A stretch of DNA of 64,000 bases from Aestuariivita sp. (lineage in GTDB: Bacteria; Pseudomonadota; Alphaproteobacteria; Rhodobacterales; Rhodobacteraceae), in NCBI RefSeq assembly GCF_021404545.1, contig NZ_JAAWWD010000063.1, forward strand, positions 40,664 through 104,663, given 5' to 3'. Shown here piece after piece: positions 45,282 to 53,534 of the stretch. The stretch's first letter is position 1, and each line of letters begins with the position of its first letter. Both the position numbers and the translations under genes were made by a program. The notes under the pieces are model-generated. The model was not told where the DNA came from. It was given only the letters and a program-made list of their open reading frames with translations, and ran no database searches.

Positions 45282-45932
45282 ATGGATTTGACACGGGCGA
45301 TCGACGCGTATTGTGAGCGGCTGGATCCGGGGTACTGGGCCGAGCCGATCAACGCGGTGACCAACGCCGCCTTTCTGATCGCGGCCTGGGTAATGTGGCG
45401 CCGGACGGCAGGTCTGCCCCTGGCTCGCGTATTGGCGGTGATCCTGGGCTGCATCGGGGTGGGGAGTTTTCTGTTCCACACTCATGCGCAGGTCTGGGCG
45501 GCGATGGCCGATACCACGCCGATCCTTTTGTTCATCCTGGTCTATATCTTTGCGATCAATCGCGATGTCTGGCGGTTTGGCACCTGGGGAGCGCTGGGGC
45601 TGACGGCTTTGTTTGTTCCTTATGCCGCAGCCACTGTGCCGCTCTTTCAGATGCTGCCGATCGGGGGGTCGGCAGGCTACGCGCCGGTGCCGCTCCTTAT
45701 CCTGATCTATGCCGGGCTCCTGCGCGGGCGCGAGCCGGAACTGGCGCGTGGTTTTGTGATTGGCGCGGGGATCCTGATCCTGTCCCTGACCGCCCGCACG
45801 CTGGATGAGCCGCTTTGCGATCTGATCCCGATGGGCACGCATCTGTGGTGGCACATCCTGAACGCAATCATGCTGGCCTGGATGATCGAGGTGTATCGGC
45901 GGTATCGTCGCCTCGCCCCGCAGGCCGGTTAG
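45282..45932 (+). CDS. Ceramidase-family (alkaline ceramidase/CREST) membrane protein
   Basis: The 216-residue protein has about seven hydrophobic helices. The family ligands for a zinc active site are visible: WAEPINAVTNAAF near residue 20, GVGSFLFHTHAQVWAAMADTTPI near 60-80, and the C-terminal MGTHLWWHILNAIMLAW near 185. This pattern of histidines and aspartate is that of alkaline ceramidases and related CREST hydrolases, which cleave amide bonds in the membrane. Bacterial substrates are uncertain. Its stop overlaps by 4 bp the stop of the convergent cytochrome-like gene. Confidence 0.85.
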   Translation: MDLTRAIDAYCERLDPGYWAEPINAVTNAAFLIAAWVMWRRTAGLPLARVLAVILGCIGVGSFLFHTHAQVWAAMADTTPILLFILVYIFAINRDVWRFGTWGALGLTALFVPYAAATVPLFQMLPIGGSAGYAPVPLLILIYAGLLRGREPELARGFVIGAGILILSLTARTLDEPLCDLIPMGTHLWWHILNAIMLAWMIEVYRRYRRLAPQAG

Positions 45933-46564
45933 CCCGATGACGCGTCCGACCGGGCGGATCTGGTCCAGACCCGCAGGTCCAGCATCACCTTGGCGGTGGC
46001 CACAAGGACAAAGAGGCACAAAAGCGCTTTGGTCACGGTCTCCATTGTGCCTTGGATCAATAGCGCATGCAGGATGGTTCCCACGACGATGATGGCGGCC
46101 AGGGCAGTATGCGCGCGCCGCCACAGCCGGGGTGGCACCCGCCAACGGCGGCGGAGCAGCGCCAGCGCCGCGGTGGCAAAGACCGCCCACATCGCGATCA
46201 CCCCCCAGATCGAAAACGGGGTGGGCGAGACCAGAAGCAGCGCATCGATCACGTCAGGCGGTGTGGTGATCCAAAGACCCGCCACATGTCCCACCACGCA
46301 AGCGACCAGAGCCGCGCCGATCCAGCGGTGAACCCGGCGCCCCCGCATAGCGGGCAAGCCGGGCAGGTACCCCCCCGCAAGCAGCGGCTGAAACAGCATC
46401 AAGGCCAGACCGACCACCCCGGCAAACCCCGAAACGATATAGATCGGTTCGCGCCAGGCCAGGAGCGGGCTGAGCATGGCCGCGACGAGGGGCGCAGATA
46501 CAGCCAGACCCAGCGCCATCCAGATCAGGATCGCGCGCAGCCGCCACTGACCGGTATCCGTCAC
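45929..46564 (-). CDS. Ferric-reductase-like transmembrane cytochrome
   Basis: The 211-residue protein has six hydrophobic helices with histidines at haem positions: RRVHRWIGAALVACVVGHVAGL near residues 80-100 and WRRAHTALAAIIVVGTILHALLI near 150-172. This spacing matches the ferric reductase/NOX-type transmembrane domain, which binds two haems. It lacks the FAD/NAD domain, so it depends on another electron donor. It follows the exported dioxygenase-like gene by 6 bp, suggesting a shared transcript and redox role. Confidence 0.8.
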   Translation of the reverse strand: MTDTGQWRLRAILIWMALGLAVSAPLVAAMLSPLLAWREPIYIVSGFAGVVGLALMLFQPLLAGGYLPGLPAMRGRRVHRWIGAALVACVVGHVAGLWITTPPDVIDALLLVSPTPFSIWGVIAMWAVFATAALALLRRRWRVPPRLWRRAHTALAAIIVVGTILHALLIQGTMETVTKALLCLFVLVATAKVMLDLRVWTRSARSDASSG

Positions 46565-46570
46565 GGTCTG

Positions 46571-47059
46571 TCAGGCCGGTTGCAGAACGAAATGCGCGGC
46601 CAGAGTGGTGTCGGAGGCATTGGGCATGATCGGACGCAGGAATACGGTTTCGAACGTGTCGTCGTCATAGGCCAGATGGCCGTGCGGTTGGCCAAAGGCC
46701 GGGACGATCTGCGGCATTTCCAGCCGGAACGCACCGTTTGCATCTGTCAGTGTCGCGCCGTGGCTTTCGGGATCGCGCTCATGGCCTTCGGTCGTATGGG
46801 CCCAGATCTGGATGCGTATATCGGGCAGAGGGGCGCCGTCGCCCGCCCGGCGTACGGTGCCGGTCATCCAAAAGCCGCCATTGCCGATCCGGTCGACGAT
46901 GGGTGCTCCGGGCAAGTAGTTATTGGCGCCGCCGCGCATGGTTGGGGTGGGGGCCAACCCTGCGGCGCGGGCAGGCGCCAGCAGACCGGATGTGCCGGTG
47001 AGCAGGGCAGCACCGCTGGCCGCAAGAACGGAGCGTCGTGTCACGCCTGTGGTGGTCAT
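46571..47059 (-). CDS. Exported intradiol-dioxygenase-like protein (Tat signal)
   Basis: The 162-residue precursor has a twin-arginine signal (VTRRSVLAASGAALLTGTSG) and a beta-sandwich core resembling intradiol ring-cleavage dioxygenases. It has NYLPGAPIVDRIG, a GTVRRAGDGAPLPDIRIQIW strand pair, and a metal-type PHGHLAYDD near the C-terminus. It is shorter than protocatechuate dioxygenase and keeps only part of its ligand set by eye, so catalysis is uncertain. GGAGG precedes ATG 47059; the track start adds unrelated sequence. It is co-transcribed with the ferric-reductase-like membrane gene. Confidence 0.75.
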   Translation of the reverse strand: MTTTGVTRRSVLAASGAALLTGTSGLLAPARAAGLAPTPTMRGGANNYLPGAPIVDRIGNGGFWMTGTVRRAGDGAPLPDIRIQIWAHTTEGHERDPESHGATLTDANGAFRLEMPQIVPAFGQPHGHLAYDDDTFETVFLRPIMPNASDTTLAAHFVLQPA

Positions 47060-47187
47060 GGGCGATCCTCCTGTCGCTGATCGGTCTGATGCAAGAAGCA
47101 TAGCGCATCTGACAAAGTTTCGAAGGGCGAGCCGAGCGGAGACGTGACACATCGCCCTCACGACTGCGTGAAGCGCGCAAATCGCAG

Positions 47188-47595
47188 TCACTCATCCACT
47201 TCATGCACCTCGATCACATTGCCATCCGGATCGTAGAAAAAGATCTGGCTCCAGCCCGAGACCGCCTGATTGCCCCAATCTGCATAAGGAATGCCCTTTT
47301 CCTCCAGATGTGCCTTGAACGCGTCCAGATCATCGGTGCGATAGGCGATGTGGCCGTGGCTGAGCGGATTGACCGCGGTGCCGGTCTTGAACGCCGCATG
47401 CACGTCCTTTTGCGCCAGATGCATCTGGATCGCGCCGTCGGTGCGAAACGCCACATCGCCCACGATGTCGCGCCGCCGGTCGATGGTGGGCAGGCCGCCG
47501 GTCTCCGCGCTGAGCCCCAGCACATCGCGATAGAACCGGTCGAGGCGCGCGACATCGTCCGTCACCAGGTTGATGTGATGCAGTTTCAGCGTCAT
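47188..47595 (-). CDS. VOC-family (glyoxalase/bleomycin-resistance fold) protein
   Basis: The 135-residue protein has two beta-alpha-beta-beta-beta modules: LKLHHINLVTDDVARLDRFYRDVLGL at the start and GHIAYRTDDLDAFKAHLEEKGI in the second, with SQIFFYDPDGNVIEVHEVD at the end. Metal ligand positions (His in LHHINL, His in HGHIAY, Glu in VIEVHE) are present, so it may bind a divalent metal. The reaction is unknown. ATG 47595 is the natural start. Confidence 0.88.
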   Translation of the reverse strand: MTLKLHHINLVTDDVARLDRFYRDVLGLSAETGGLPTIDRRRDIVGDVAFRTDGAIQMHLAQKDVHAAFKTGTAVNPLSHGHIAYRTDDLDAFKAHLEEKGIPYADWGNQAVSGWSQIFFYDPDGNVIEVHEVDE

Positions 47596-47779
47596 GGGAT
47601 GGCCTTTCCAAGGTTGGTGTGCTGGGCGCGGTCGCGCGGCAAGCTGGGGCAGGGATGATGCCTGTTTTCCCACCGATCTTGCGATCTGGCCTTTAGGCAG
47701 GCAAGTGCAAACAACCACCGGTCTTGAAGCGCCGCGCGTGGGGCGGTAAACGGCGCGGGACCCTAGTGAAAGAGATCCC

Positions 47780-48067
47780 ATGTCGATTGATCAAAACACC
47801 GCCGCCAAGGTCGCCAAGCTCGCACGTATCAAGGTGGATGACGACGCACTGCCTGCGCTGGCACAGGAATTCAACACGATCCTCGGTTTCATTGAACAGC
47901 TTGGCGAGGTTGATGTCGAAGGGGTAGAGCCGATGGTGTCGGTCACGCCCATGCGGCTGAAACGGCGTGCGGATGTGGTCACCGACGGCGATCAGCAGGA
48001 CAAGGTGCTGTCGAATGCGCCCGATGCGCGTGAAGGCTTTTTTGCCGTACCCAAGGTGGTCGAGTAA
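47780..48067 (+). CDS. gatC: Aspartyl/glutamyl-tRNA amidotransferase subunit C
   Basis: The 95-residue protein has GatC form: TAAKVAKLARIKVDDDALP at the start, a middle LAQEFNTILGFIEQL helix, and the conserved terminus DKVLSNAPDAREGFFAVPKVVE. It stabilises the GatCAB complex that amidates Glu-tRNA(Gln) and/or Asp-tRNA(Asn). gatA follows after about 70 bp; gatB is not in the window. Confidence 0.96.
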   Translation: MSIDQNTAAKVAKLARIKVDDDALPALAQEFNTILGFIEQLGEVDVEGVEPMVSVTPMRLKRRADVVTDGDQQDKVLSNAPDAREGFFAVPKVVE

Positions 48068-48138
48068 GCGCCCGGCGCCGCAGGAGAGATTTTCAGCCCT
48101 AAACGGGCGCCCCCGCGGGGGTTTGAAGGACAAACGAT

Positions 48139-49626
48139 ATGACGGAACTGAACGCTCTGACCCTGGCCGAGGCCCGCGATGCCCTGCGCGCGGGCGACAT
48201 CACCAGCGCCGAGTTGACCGAAGCCTGCCTGGCCGCGATCGACGCGGCAGACGCGCTCAACGCCTTTGCGCACAAGACGCCCGAGATCGCGATGGCGCGC
48301 GCGGCCGAGGCCGATCAGCGCATCCAAGCGGGCGATGCGCCGTCGATGTGCGGGCTGCCCATCGGGATCAAGGATCTTTTCTGCACCAAAGGCGTGCCCA
48401 GCCAGGCCGCGAGCCGTATCCTCGAAGGGTTCATGCCCGAATACGAATCCACCGTCAGCCAGAATTTGGCGGATGCAGGCGCGGTGATGCTGGGCAAACT
48501 CAACATGGATGAGTTCGCGATGGGCTCGTCCAACGAGACCAGCGTCTATGGCAACGCGATCAACCCCTGGCGGCGCGGAAACGAGGACACAGCGCTGACC
48601 CCTGGAGGCTCTTCGGGGGGGTCGGCTTCGGCCGTGGCGGCGGATCTTTGTCTGGCAGCCACCGGGACCGATACCGGCGGGTCGATCCGGCAGCCGGCGG
48701 CCTTTACAGGCATCACCGGCATCAAGCCCACCTATGGGCGTTGCTCGCGCTGGGGGATCGTGGCCTTTGCCTCCTCTCTCGATCAGGCGGGGCCCATGAC
48801 CAAATCGGTGCGCGATGCCGCGATCATGCTTGAGGCGATGTGCGGCCACGATCCCAAGGACAGCACCTCGACCGAGCTGCCCGTGCCAAACTTCGAGGCG
48901 GCCCTCACCGGCGATATCCGGGGCAAGACCATCGGCATTCCGCGCGAATACCGGATGGATGGCATGCCGGACGAGATCGAGACGCTCTGGGCCGAGGGGC
49001 GCCGCATGATGGAGGAGGCGGGCGCCAAGCTCGTCGATATCTCGCTGCCCCATACCAGATACGCGCTGCCGGCCTATTATGTGATCGCCCCGGCGGAGGC
49101 GTCGTCGAACCTGGCGCGCTATGACGGGGTGCGCTATGGCCACCGTGCGACGCTGAGCCAGGGCGACGGCATTACCGAGATGTACGAAAAGACCCGCGCC
49201 GAAGGCTTCGGGCCGGAGGTGCAGCGCCGGGTGATGATCGGCACCTATGTCCTGTCGGCGGGGTTCTATGACGCCTATTACAACCGTGCCCGCAAGGTGC
49301 GCGCGCTGATCAAGAAGGATTTCGAGGATGTGTTCGCGCAAGGTGTGGATGCGATCCTGACGCCAGCAACCCCGTCGGCAGCCTTTGGTCTGGGCGAGAT
49401 GACCGATGCCGATCCGGTGCAGATGTATCTCAATGACGTGTTCACCGTGACGGTCAACCTGGCGGGCTTGCCGGGCATCTCCGTGCCTGCGGGTATGGAC
49501 AATCAGGGTCTGCCGCTGGGTCTGCAACTGATCGGGCGGCCTTGGGAGGAGGGCGATTTGCTCAATTCTGCCTATGCTCTGGAGCAGGCCACCGGATTTG
49601 TGGCAAAACCCGCCAAATGGTGGTAA
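48139..49626 (+). CDS. gatA: Aspartyl/glutamyl-tRNA amidotransferase subunit A
   Basis: The 495-residue amidase-signature enzyme has the catalytic Lys in [14 protein letters not shown] near residue 79 and the cis-Ser/Ser pair in [18 protein letters not shown] near 155-170, the standard Ser-cisSer-Lys triad. It releases ammonia from glutamine for tRNA-dependent amidation. Length is normal. It is preceded by GAAGGAC at the expected position and sits directly after gatC. Confidence 0.97.
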   Translation: MTELNALTLAEARDALRAGDITSAELTEACLAAIDAADALNAFAHKTPEIAMARAAEADQRIQAGDAPSMCGLPIGIKDLFCTKGVPSQAASRILEGFMPEYESTVSQNLADAGAVMLGKLNMDEFAMGSSNETSVYGNAINPWRRGNEDTALTPGGSSGGSASAVAADLCLAATGTDTGGSIRQPAAFTGITGIKPTYGRCSRWGIVAFASSLDQAGPMTKSVRDAAIMLEAMCGHDPKDSTSTELPVPNFEAALTGDIRGKTIGIPREYRMDGMPDEIETLWAEGRRMMEEAGAKLVDISLPHTRYALPAYYVIAPAEASSNLARYDGVRYGHRATLSQGDGITEMYEKTRAEGFGPEVQRRVMIGTYVLSAGFYDAYYNRARKVRALIKKDFEDVFAQGVDAILTPATPSAAFGLGEMTDADPVQMYLNDVFTVTVNLAGLPGISVPAGMDNQGLPLGLQLIGRPWEEGDLLNSAYALEQATGFVAKPAKWW

Positions 49627-49667
49627 AAAGAACCCAAACAAAGAACCTAAGGCAGGACAGCAGAGCG

Positions 49668-50468
49668 ATGCGGAATATTTTGGCTGCGGTTGCAGTTGGG
49701 GTTTTGAGCGCCTGTGCGCCCGCCGTGCCGGACAGCGGTGCGGGCGTCGGTGTGGGATTTGACAATTCACTGAGTGCGCAGCGCGCGCGGGAGGCCGCCC
49801 TTGCCGGGCAGGCGCCTGTCCAGGCGATCCCGTCTGCGACCGCTGTCTCGGGCCAGGCGTTGCCGCCCGGCCCGGGGATCCGCAGATCCGCGACCACAGC
49901 TCCGGGCGCGCCGCTGAGTGCCACCTCCACCGCAGCGCTCCCGCAACAAGGCACGGCCGAGAGCGGGGACGCCATTCTCGAAGCGGCCGCCTCGCTGCGC
50001 GAAACCGAGGCGAATTCCGGCGTGGCCCCGCTTCAGGCGAGCCCGTCGAACCCGGCGCCTGCCTTGCTGAGCAACCCGGCGATTTCGGATGAGAACGATT
50101 TCAGCGCGGTGTCCCAGCGCGAATCGATCGAAAGCGATGCGGAACGGATCGCGCGCAACCGGGCGCAGATGCAGGTGATCCAGCCCACGGCGGTGCCCAC
50201 GCGCGAGGGCATCGACCAGCCCAACATCGTGCAATATGCATTGGAGACGCGCCATGCCAAGGGCACCCGGCTTTACACCCGCGCCGGGATCAACCTGGCG
50301 GGCCGCTCGCAACGCAACTGTGCCGGGTTTGCCTCGGCCGATCAGGCGCAGATCGAATTTCTGGCCAATGGCGGACCGCGCCGGGACCGCCGCAGCCTTG
50401 ATCCTGATGGCGACGGATTTGCCTGCGCCTGGGATCCGGCCCCATTCCGTGCCGCGGTGCAAAACTGA
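49668..50468 (+). CDS. Excalibur-domain lipoprotein
   Basis: The 266-residue precursor has a lipobox (AVGVLSACAP, Cys near residue 16). A long low-complexity Ala/Pro/Ser/Thr/Gln-rich middle (residues 25-180) follows, then a conserved C-terminus ending in an excalibur motif: NCAGFASADQAQIEFLANGG, then DPDGDGFACAWDPAPFR. The Asp ladder with two Cys is the calcium-binding excalibur signature found in secreted proteins. The protein probably sits at the envelope. It is immediately upstream of the peptidoglycan amidase gene; the two overlap by 4 bp if the amidase starts at CTG. Confidence 0.82.
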   Translation: MRNILAAVAVGVLSACAPAVPDSGAGVGVGFDNSLSAQRAREAALAGQAPVQAIPSATAVSGQALPPGPGIRRSATTAPGAPLSATSTAALPQQGTAESGDAILEAAASLRETEANSGVAPLQASPSNPAPALLSNPAISDENDFSAVSQRESIESDAERIARNRAQMQVIQPTAVPTREGIDQPNIVQYALETRHAKGTRLYTRAGINLAGRSQRNCAGFASADQAQIEFLANGGPRRDRRSLDPDGDGFACAWDPAPFRAAVQN

Positions 50469-51124
50469 GCCGCATCCTTCAGCCGATCTGGCACCCTTCG
50501 CCGAATTTCGGGCCGCGTCGTGATGGGGGAAGGCCCGCTTTCGTCATTCTCCACTATACGGCCATGGTGAGCGCCGAGGCCGCGTTGGAGAGGCTCTGCG
50601 ATCCGCAGGCCGAGGTTTCCGCACATTATCTGATCGCACGGGACGGGCGCCTTTGGCAGTTGGTGCGCGAGCAGGATCGCGCTTGGCATGCGGGGGTTGG
50701 ATCATGGTGCGGGTTTGCGGATCTCAACTCACGCTCGATCGGGGTGGAGCTGGACAACCGAGGGGGCGAACCCTTCGCCGAGCCCCAGATGACCGCGCTG
50801 GAAGGCTTGCTGACGGGCCTATTGGCGCGTTGGTCAATCGCACCGCGGGGTGTGATCGGGCATTCCGACATGGCGCCGGGGCGCAAACGGGATCCTGGCC
50901 CTCGGTTCGACTGGGCGCGGCTGGCGCGTGGAGGGCTGGCGCGCCCGACCCCTGTCGAGACAGCAGAGATCCACGAACCGCTTGAGACGTTGTTGGTCCG
51001 GGCGGGCTATTCGGGGCAGGCATCGGTCGAGGATCGGCTTGCCGCCTTTCGGTTGCGCCACCGCCCATGGGGACAGGGGGCGGCGTGTAAGGCCGATTAT
51101 GCGATTCTGCGGGGGCTGGGGTGA
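50465..51124 (+). CDS. N-acetylmuramoyl-L-alanine amidase (Amidase_2/AmiD-like), probable CTG start
   Basis: The amidase_2 zinc ligands are the His in AFVILHYTAM, the His in GVIGHSDMAPGRK and the Asp in KRDPGPRFDW. The first His lies upstream of the track ATG at 50564, which would remove it and the conserved HPSPNFGPRRDG segment. In this frame no ATG, GTG or TTG exists between the previous in-frame stop (50405) and 50564. A CTG at 50465 overlaps the upstream stop (CTGA) and gives 219 residues, the usual length with a C-terminal PG_binding-like region. The enzyme would cleave the amide between MurNAc and L-Ala; I see no signal peptide. Confidence 0.72.
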   Translation: MSRILQPIWHPSPNFGPRRDGGRPAFVILHYTAMVSAEAALERLCDPQAEVSAHYLIARDGRLWQLVREQDRAWHAGVGSWCGFADLNSRSIGVELDNRGGEPFAEPQMTALEGLLTGLLARWSIAPRGVIGHSDMAPGRKRDPGPRFDWARLARGGLARPTPVETAEIHEPLETLLVRAGYSGQASVEDRLAAFRLRHRPWGQGAACKADYAILRGLG

Positions 51125-51127
51125 AAA

Positions 51128-51147
51128 GGTTTCGGCGAAACCGTTTT
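51128..51147 (+). terminator. Intrinsic terminator after the amidase gene
   Basis: GGTTTC-GGC-GAAACC followed by GTTTTG starts three bases after the amidase stop and ends well before the rnpB promoter. Confidence 0.7.
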
Positions 51148-51174
51148 GTCGGCCCCTCCTGGCATCTGGCGGGC

Positions 51175-51203
51175 TTGACCGACGGGGCGTCGATGCGTAC
51201 GTG
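51175..51203 (+). promoter_or_regulatory. Promoter of rnpB
   Basis: TTGACC, a 17-bp spacer and TACGTG predict a start at about 51210-51211, which coincides with the independently deduced 5' end of the RNase P RNA P1 stem. Confidence 0.65.
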
Positions 51204-51210
51204 ACATCCT

Positions 51211-51612
51211 GCGCGGAAGGTCGGATGGCCGCGGGGGGCGTGCCCTTCGAGGAAAGTCCGGACTCCCTAAAGCAACGGTGCCGGGTAACGCCCGGACGGG
51301 GCAACCCGATGGACAGCGCCACAGAAAAGAAACCGCCTGCCCATGGGCCGGTAAGGATGAAACGGTGGGGTAAGAGCCCACCGCGCGTCTGGCAACAGGC
51401 GCGGCACGGCAAGCCCCACCGGGAGCAATGCCAAATAGGACCCCCGCGCGGGCAGGTCGGCCCAGGCCGGTACCGCCGCTAGGCCCGCTTTAGCCGAGAG
51501 GGGTCGGGTCGGCAGCTTGAGATCCGCGGGCAACCGCGCGATCCAGAGGAATGGTCATCATCGGGCGGGTTCGCCCGCTCGACACAGAATCCGGCTTACA
51601 GGCCTTCCGCGC
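51211..51612 (+). ncRNA. rnpB: RNase P RNA, catalytic component
   Basis: The conserved cores of bacterial type A RNase P RNA are present in order: GAGGAAAGTCCGGACTCC (P4/CR-I), GGTAACGCCCGGACGGGGCAAC, AGCGCCACAGAAAAGAAACCGCC, AAGGATGAAACGGTGGGGTAAGAGCCCACCG, CACGGCAAGCCCC, GAGCAATGCCAAATAGG and GACACAGAATCCGGCTTACAGGC near the 3' end. The P1 helix pairs GCGCGGAAGGTC at the 5' end with GGCCTTCCGCGC at the 3' end, which fixes the limits. It processes tRNA 5' leaders with the RnpA protein. ORF-track entries overlapping this stretch are spurious. Confidence 0.95.
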
Positions 51613-52009
51613 AGCCTATCTGACCGGCCCAGAGCCCTGGGTCAGGCCGTCGTCGCCCCGCCGCGCTGAATTGACGGGGTGTTCGTCCGATGCCGCATGA
51701 TGCGGCGGGACGGGGCGTTCGATGGACCGCCGGTAAGAGATCCCTTTTGGGATAGGACAGAGCGGTGTGCGAAAGCCGGAGATCCTGTCACAGTCACAGC
51801 AAAGCTCCGGCGCTCGGCGGCGCAGATCGAATGGGGGCGGTCGCTGCTGGTTTGGCCCGATGTGCACGCTATGGCAGAGAAGGCGACTTTCCTCTCGCCG
51901 TGCCTGAAATCTGCGCTAAAATAAAATGTATCGGGCATATACTTTATATTGTACGTTCAATCCGACGCTATTGTGCGTCACATCGCTTTGCGCGAAGAGG
52001 GGGACCGCG
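51613..52009. other. Intergenic region between rnpB and PAS gene, with AT-rich segment
   Basis: This stretch has no convincing gene. An 81-residue ORF (51679-51924) lacks a known domain and a good start. The last 90 bp before the PAS gene (from about 51915) are strongly AT-rich compared with the surroundings and probably contain its promoter. Confidence 0.5.
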
Positions 52010-52462
52010 ATGAAGGTCAGATTGCTGGAACGCCTGGTGCCACCGGGCCGGGACGAGGAAATCCTGGACGTTCTCGGTTTTGTCGCGCCGTCCTTTCTGG
52101 TGTCGATGATCCAGGCCACGTCGGATTGCGTAAAAATCCTGTCGGTGGATGGCCGTATTCTGTTTGTGAACCAGATCGGGCTGGATGAATTGATGGGCGG
52201 CTCTCTGGCCGAAGTGCGCGACACGGTCTGGAGCGCCTATTGGCCGGCCCCCACGCGCCCCGCGCTGGAGGAGGCGCTGGATCTCACGACCCAGGGCCGC
52301 CACATCTATTGCGAGCTGCCGCGCGAAACCGTCGACGGGCAGGACCGCCTTTGGGCCTTGAACATGACCCCGGTCTTTGGCGAGGATGGGCAGGTGGCCG
52401 CGATCATCATTCTGTCGCGCGATCTGACCGCAAACCGCAATTATGCGCCCTTGGGAGAGTGA
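52010..52462 (+). CDS. Single PAS-domain protein
   Basis: The 150-residue protein is almost entirely one PAS domain: ATSDCVKILSVDGRILFVNQIGLDELMG near residues 40-67, RPALEEALDLTTQGRHIYCELP, and AVIIILSRDLT-like strands (AAIIILSRDLTANR) at the end. It lacks an output domain, so it would act by interaction with a kinase, phosphatase or receptor encoded elsewhere. The LOV cysteine motif is absent, so blue-light sensing by flavin adduct is unlikely. The ATG is preceded by GAGGGGGA. Confidence 0.8.
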   Translation: MKVRLLERLVPPGRDEEILDVLGFVAPSFLVSMIQATSDCVKILSVDGRILFVNQIGLDELMGGSLAEVRDTVWSAYWPAPTRPALEEALDLTTQGRHIYCELPRETVDGQDRLWALNMTPVFGEDGQVAAIIILSRDLTANRNYAPLGE

Positions 52463-52498
52463 CGTTCACACCCGGGTCCGGGAAGGCACTAATCTGGC

Positions 52499-52526
52499 TT
52501 GACTCGGGCTCCGAGCCGGGTACAAG
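52499..52526 (+). promoter_or_regulatory. Sigma70-type promoter of rpmG
   Basis: TTGACT, a 16-bp spacer and TACAAG lie about 58 bp upstream of the rpmG ATG. Confidence 0.5.
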
Positions 52527-52583
52527 CAGGCGCTCAGAGAAATTCCCCAAAAGGCGCACCCTTTTGGATGCAGGAGAGACATC

Positions 52584-52751
52584 ATGGCGAAACCGACGAC
52601 GATCAAGATCCGTCTGAACTCGACCGCTGGCACCGGCCACTTTTATGTGACCAAGAAGAACGCACGTACCATGACCGAAAAGATGTCGGTACGGAAGTAC
52701 GATCCGGTGGCCCGCAAACATGTCGAGTACAAGGAAGGCAAGATCAAGTAA
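52584..52751 (+). CDS. rpmG: 50S ribosomal protein L33 (not in ORF track)
   Basis: This 55-residue ORF encodes [20 protein letters not shown] followed by [10 protein letters not shown] and ends VEYKEGKIK, full length for the cysteine-free L33 of the 50S subunit. It is below the length cut-off of the track. GGAGAG precedes the ATG at a normal distance and a strong terminator follows. Confidence 0.97.
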   Translation: MAKPTTIKIRLNSTAGTGHFYVTKKNARTMTEKMSVRKYDPVARKHVEYKEGKIK

Positions 52752-52776
52752 GCCGTTTCCAGATCGACAGAATTTG

Positions 52777-52808
52777 AAGGGGGTCACGTCATTGCGTGGC
52801 CCCCTTTT
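52777..52808 (+). terminator. Intrinsic terminator of rpmG
   Basis: A 12-bp stem AAGGGGGTCACG/CGTGGCCCCCTT (one G-T wobble) with a 6-nt loop runs into TTTT 25 bp after the rpmG stop. Confidence 0.85.
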
Positions 52809-52857
52809 GCTTTGCACGGGGACGGTGATTGACAACCAAGAACGGAAGGGTCTGGAA

Positions 52858-53382
52858 ATGGTGGATAAGCTGATACCTGCCGCGGGTCCTGTCCGTCATG
52901 TCCGTGCGAGCACTCCTGCCGATCTTGCTGCGGTCGATGCGCTATTGGCGGGCAGCTATCCGCGTCTGCTCAAGCGGGACTATCCTCCATCGGTTTTGGT
53001 GACGGCCTTGCCCTTGATCAGCCGCGCACAGCCCGCGCTGCTTGGGTCGGGCACCTATTATGTGGCCGAAGATGCGCAGGGCGAGATTATCGGGGCAGGA
53101 GGCTGGTCTGTGGACCGCCAGCTGCGCCACCGTGGCCATATCCGCCATGTGGTGGCCGATCACCGCTTGCAGCGCCGTGGAATCGCGCGCCGCCTTGTGG
53201 GTCATGCGCTGCGAATCGCGTCAGCGGCGGGTCTGCGTGAGATGGAGTGCTGGGCCACCCTGACGGCCGTGCGCTTTTACGAGGCGATGGGCTTTGCCGG
53301 AGAGGGGCCGATGGAGGTTCCGCTGGCCCCTGGCATTACATTTCCGTGCATGCGGATGCGTCAGCGTCTGGAGCAGCCGTAG
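52858..53382 (+). CDS. GNAT-family N-acetyltransferase
   Basis: The 174-residue protein has the GNAT core: VRASTPADLAAVDALL at the start, IIGAGGWSVDRQLRHRGHIRHVVVAD-like strands, motif A HRLQRRGIARRLVGHAL near residue 105 (the R-x-x-G-x-A pyrophosphate loop), and AVRFYEAMGFAGEGP near 145. It transfers acetyl from acetyl-CoA to an unknown amine. ATG 52858 is used; a GTG at 52825 is an alternative. It is convergent with the BAX-inhibitor-1 gene. Confidence 0.85.
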   Translation: MVDKLIPAAGPVRHVRASTPADLAAVDALLAGSYPRLLKRDYPPSVLVTALPLISRAQPALLGSGTYYVAEDAQGEIIGAGGWSVDRQLRHRGHIRHVVADHRLQRRGIARRLVGHALRIASAAGLREMECWATLTAVRFYEAMGFAGEGPMEVPLAPGITFPCMRMRQRLEQP

Positions 53383-53481
53383 GATCATGGCATGGGAGGG
53401 GGGGTATCGGTCTGCGGGTGGGATCTTCCGCGCATGGACCATCCCGGTATGGCGTCAAGATCGCAGCATCGGCCCAAGAAA

Positions 53482-53507
53482 AAAGCCGACCCTTTCAGAT
53501 CGGCTTT
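53482..53507 (-). terminator. Intrinsic terminator of the BAX-inhibitor-1 gene
   Basis: Read on the minus strand, AAAGCCGA-TCTGAAAGGG-TCGGCTTT is followed by TTTTCTT, a textbook terminator 28 bp after the stop. It can also act on the convergent GNAT transcript. Confidence 0.85.
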
Positions 53508-53534
53508 CTGCGTGTTTCATATGGCGCGCTATGC

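Noticed and set aside
51679-51924. 81-residue ORF after rnpB
   Set aside because: No domain, weak start and composition typical of an artefact; not reported as a gene.
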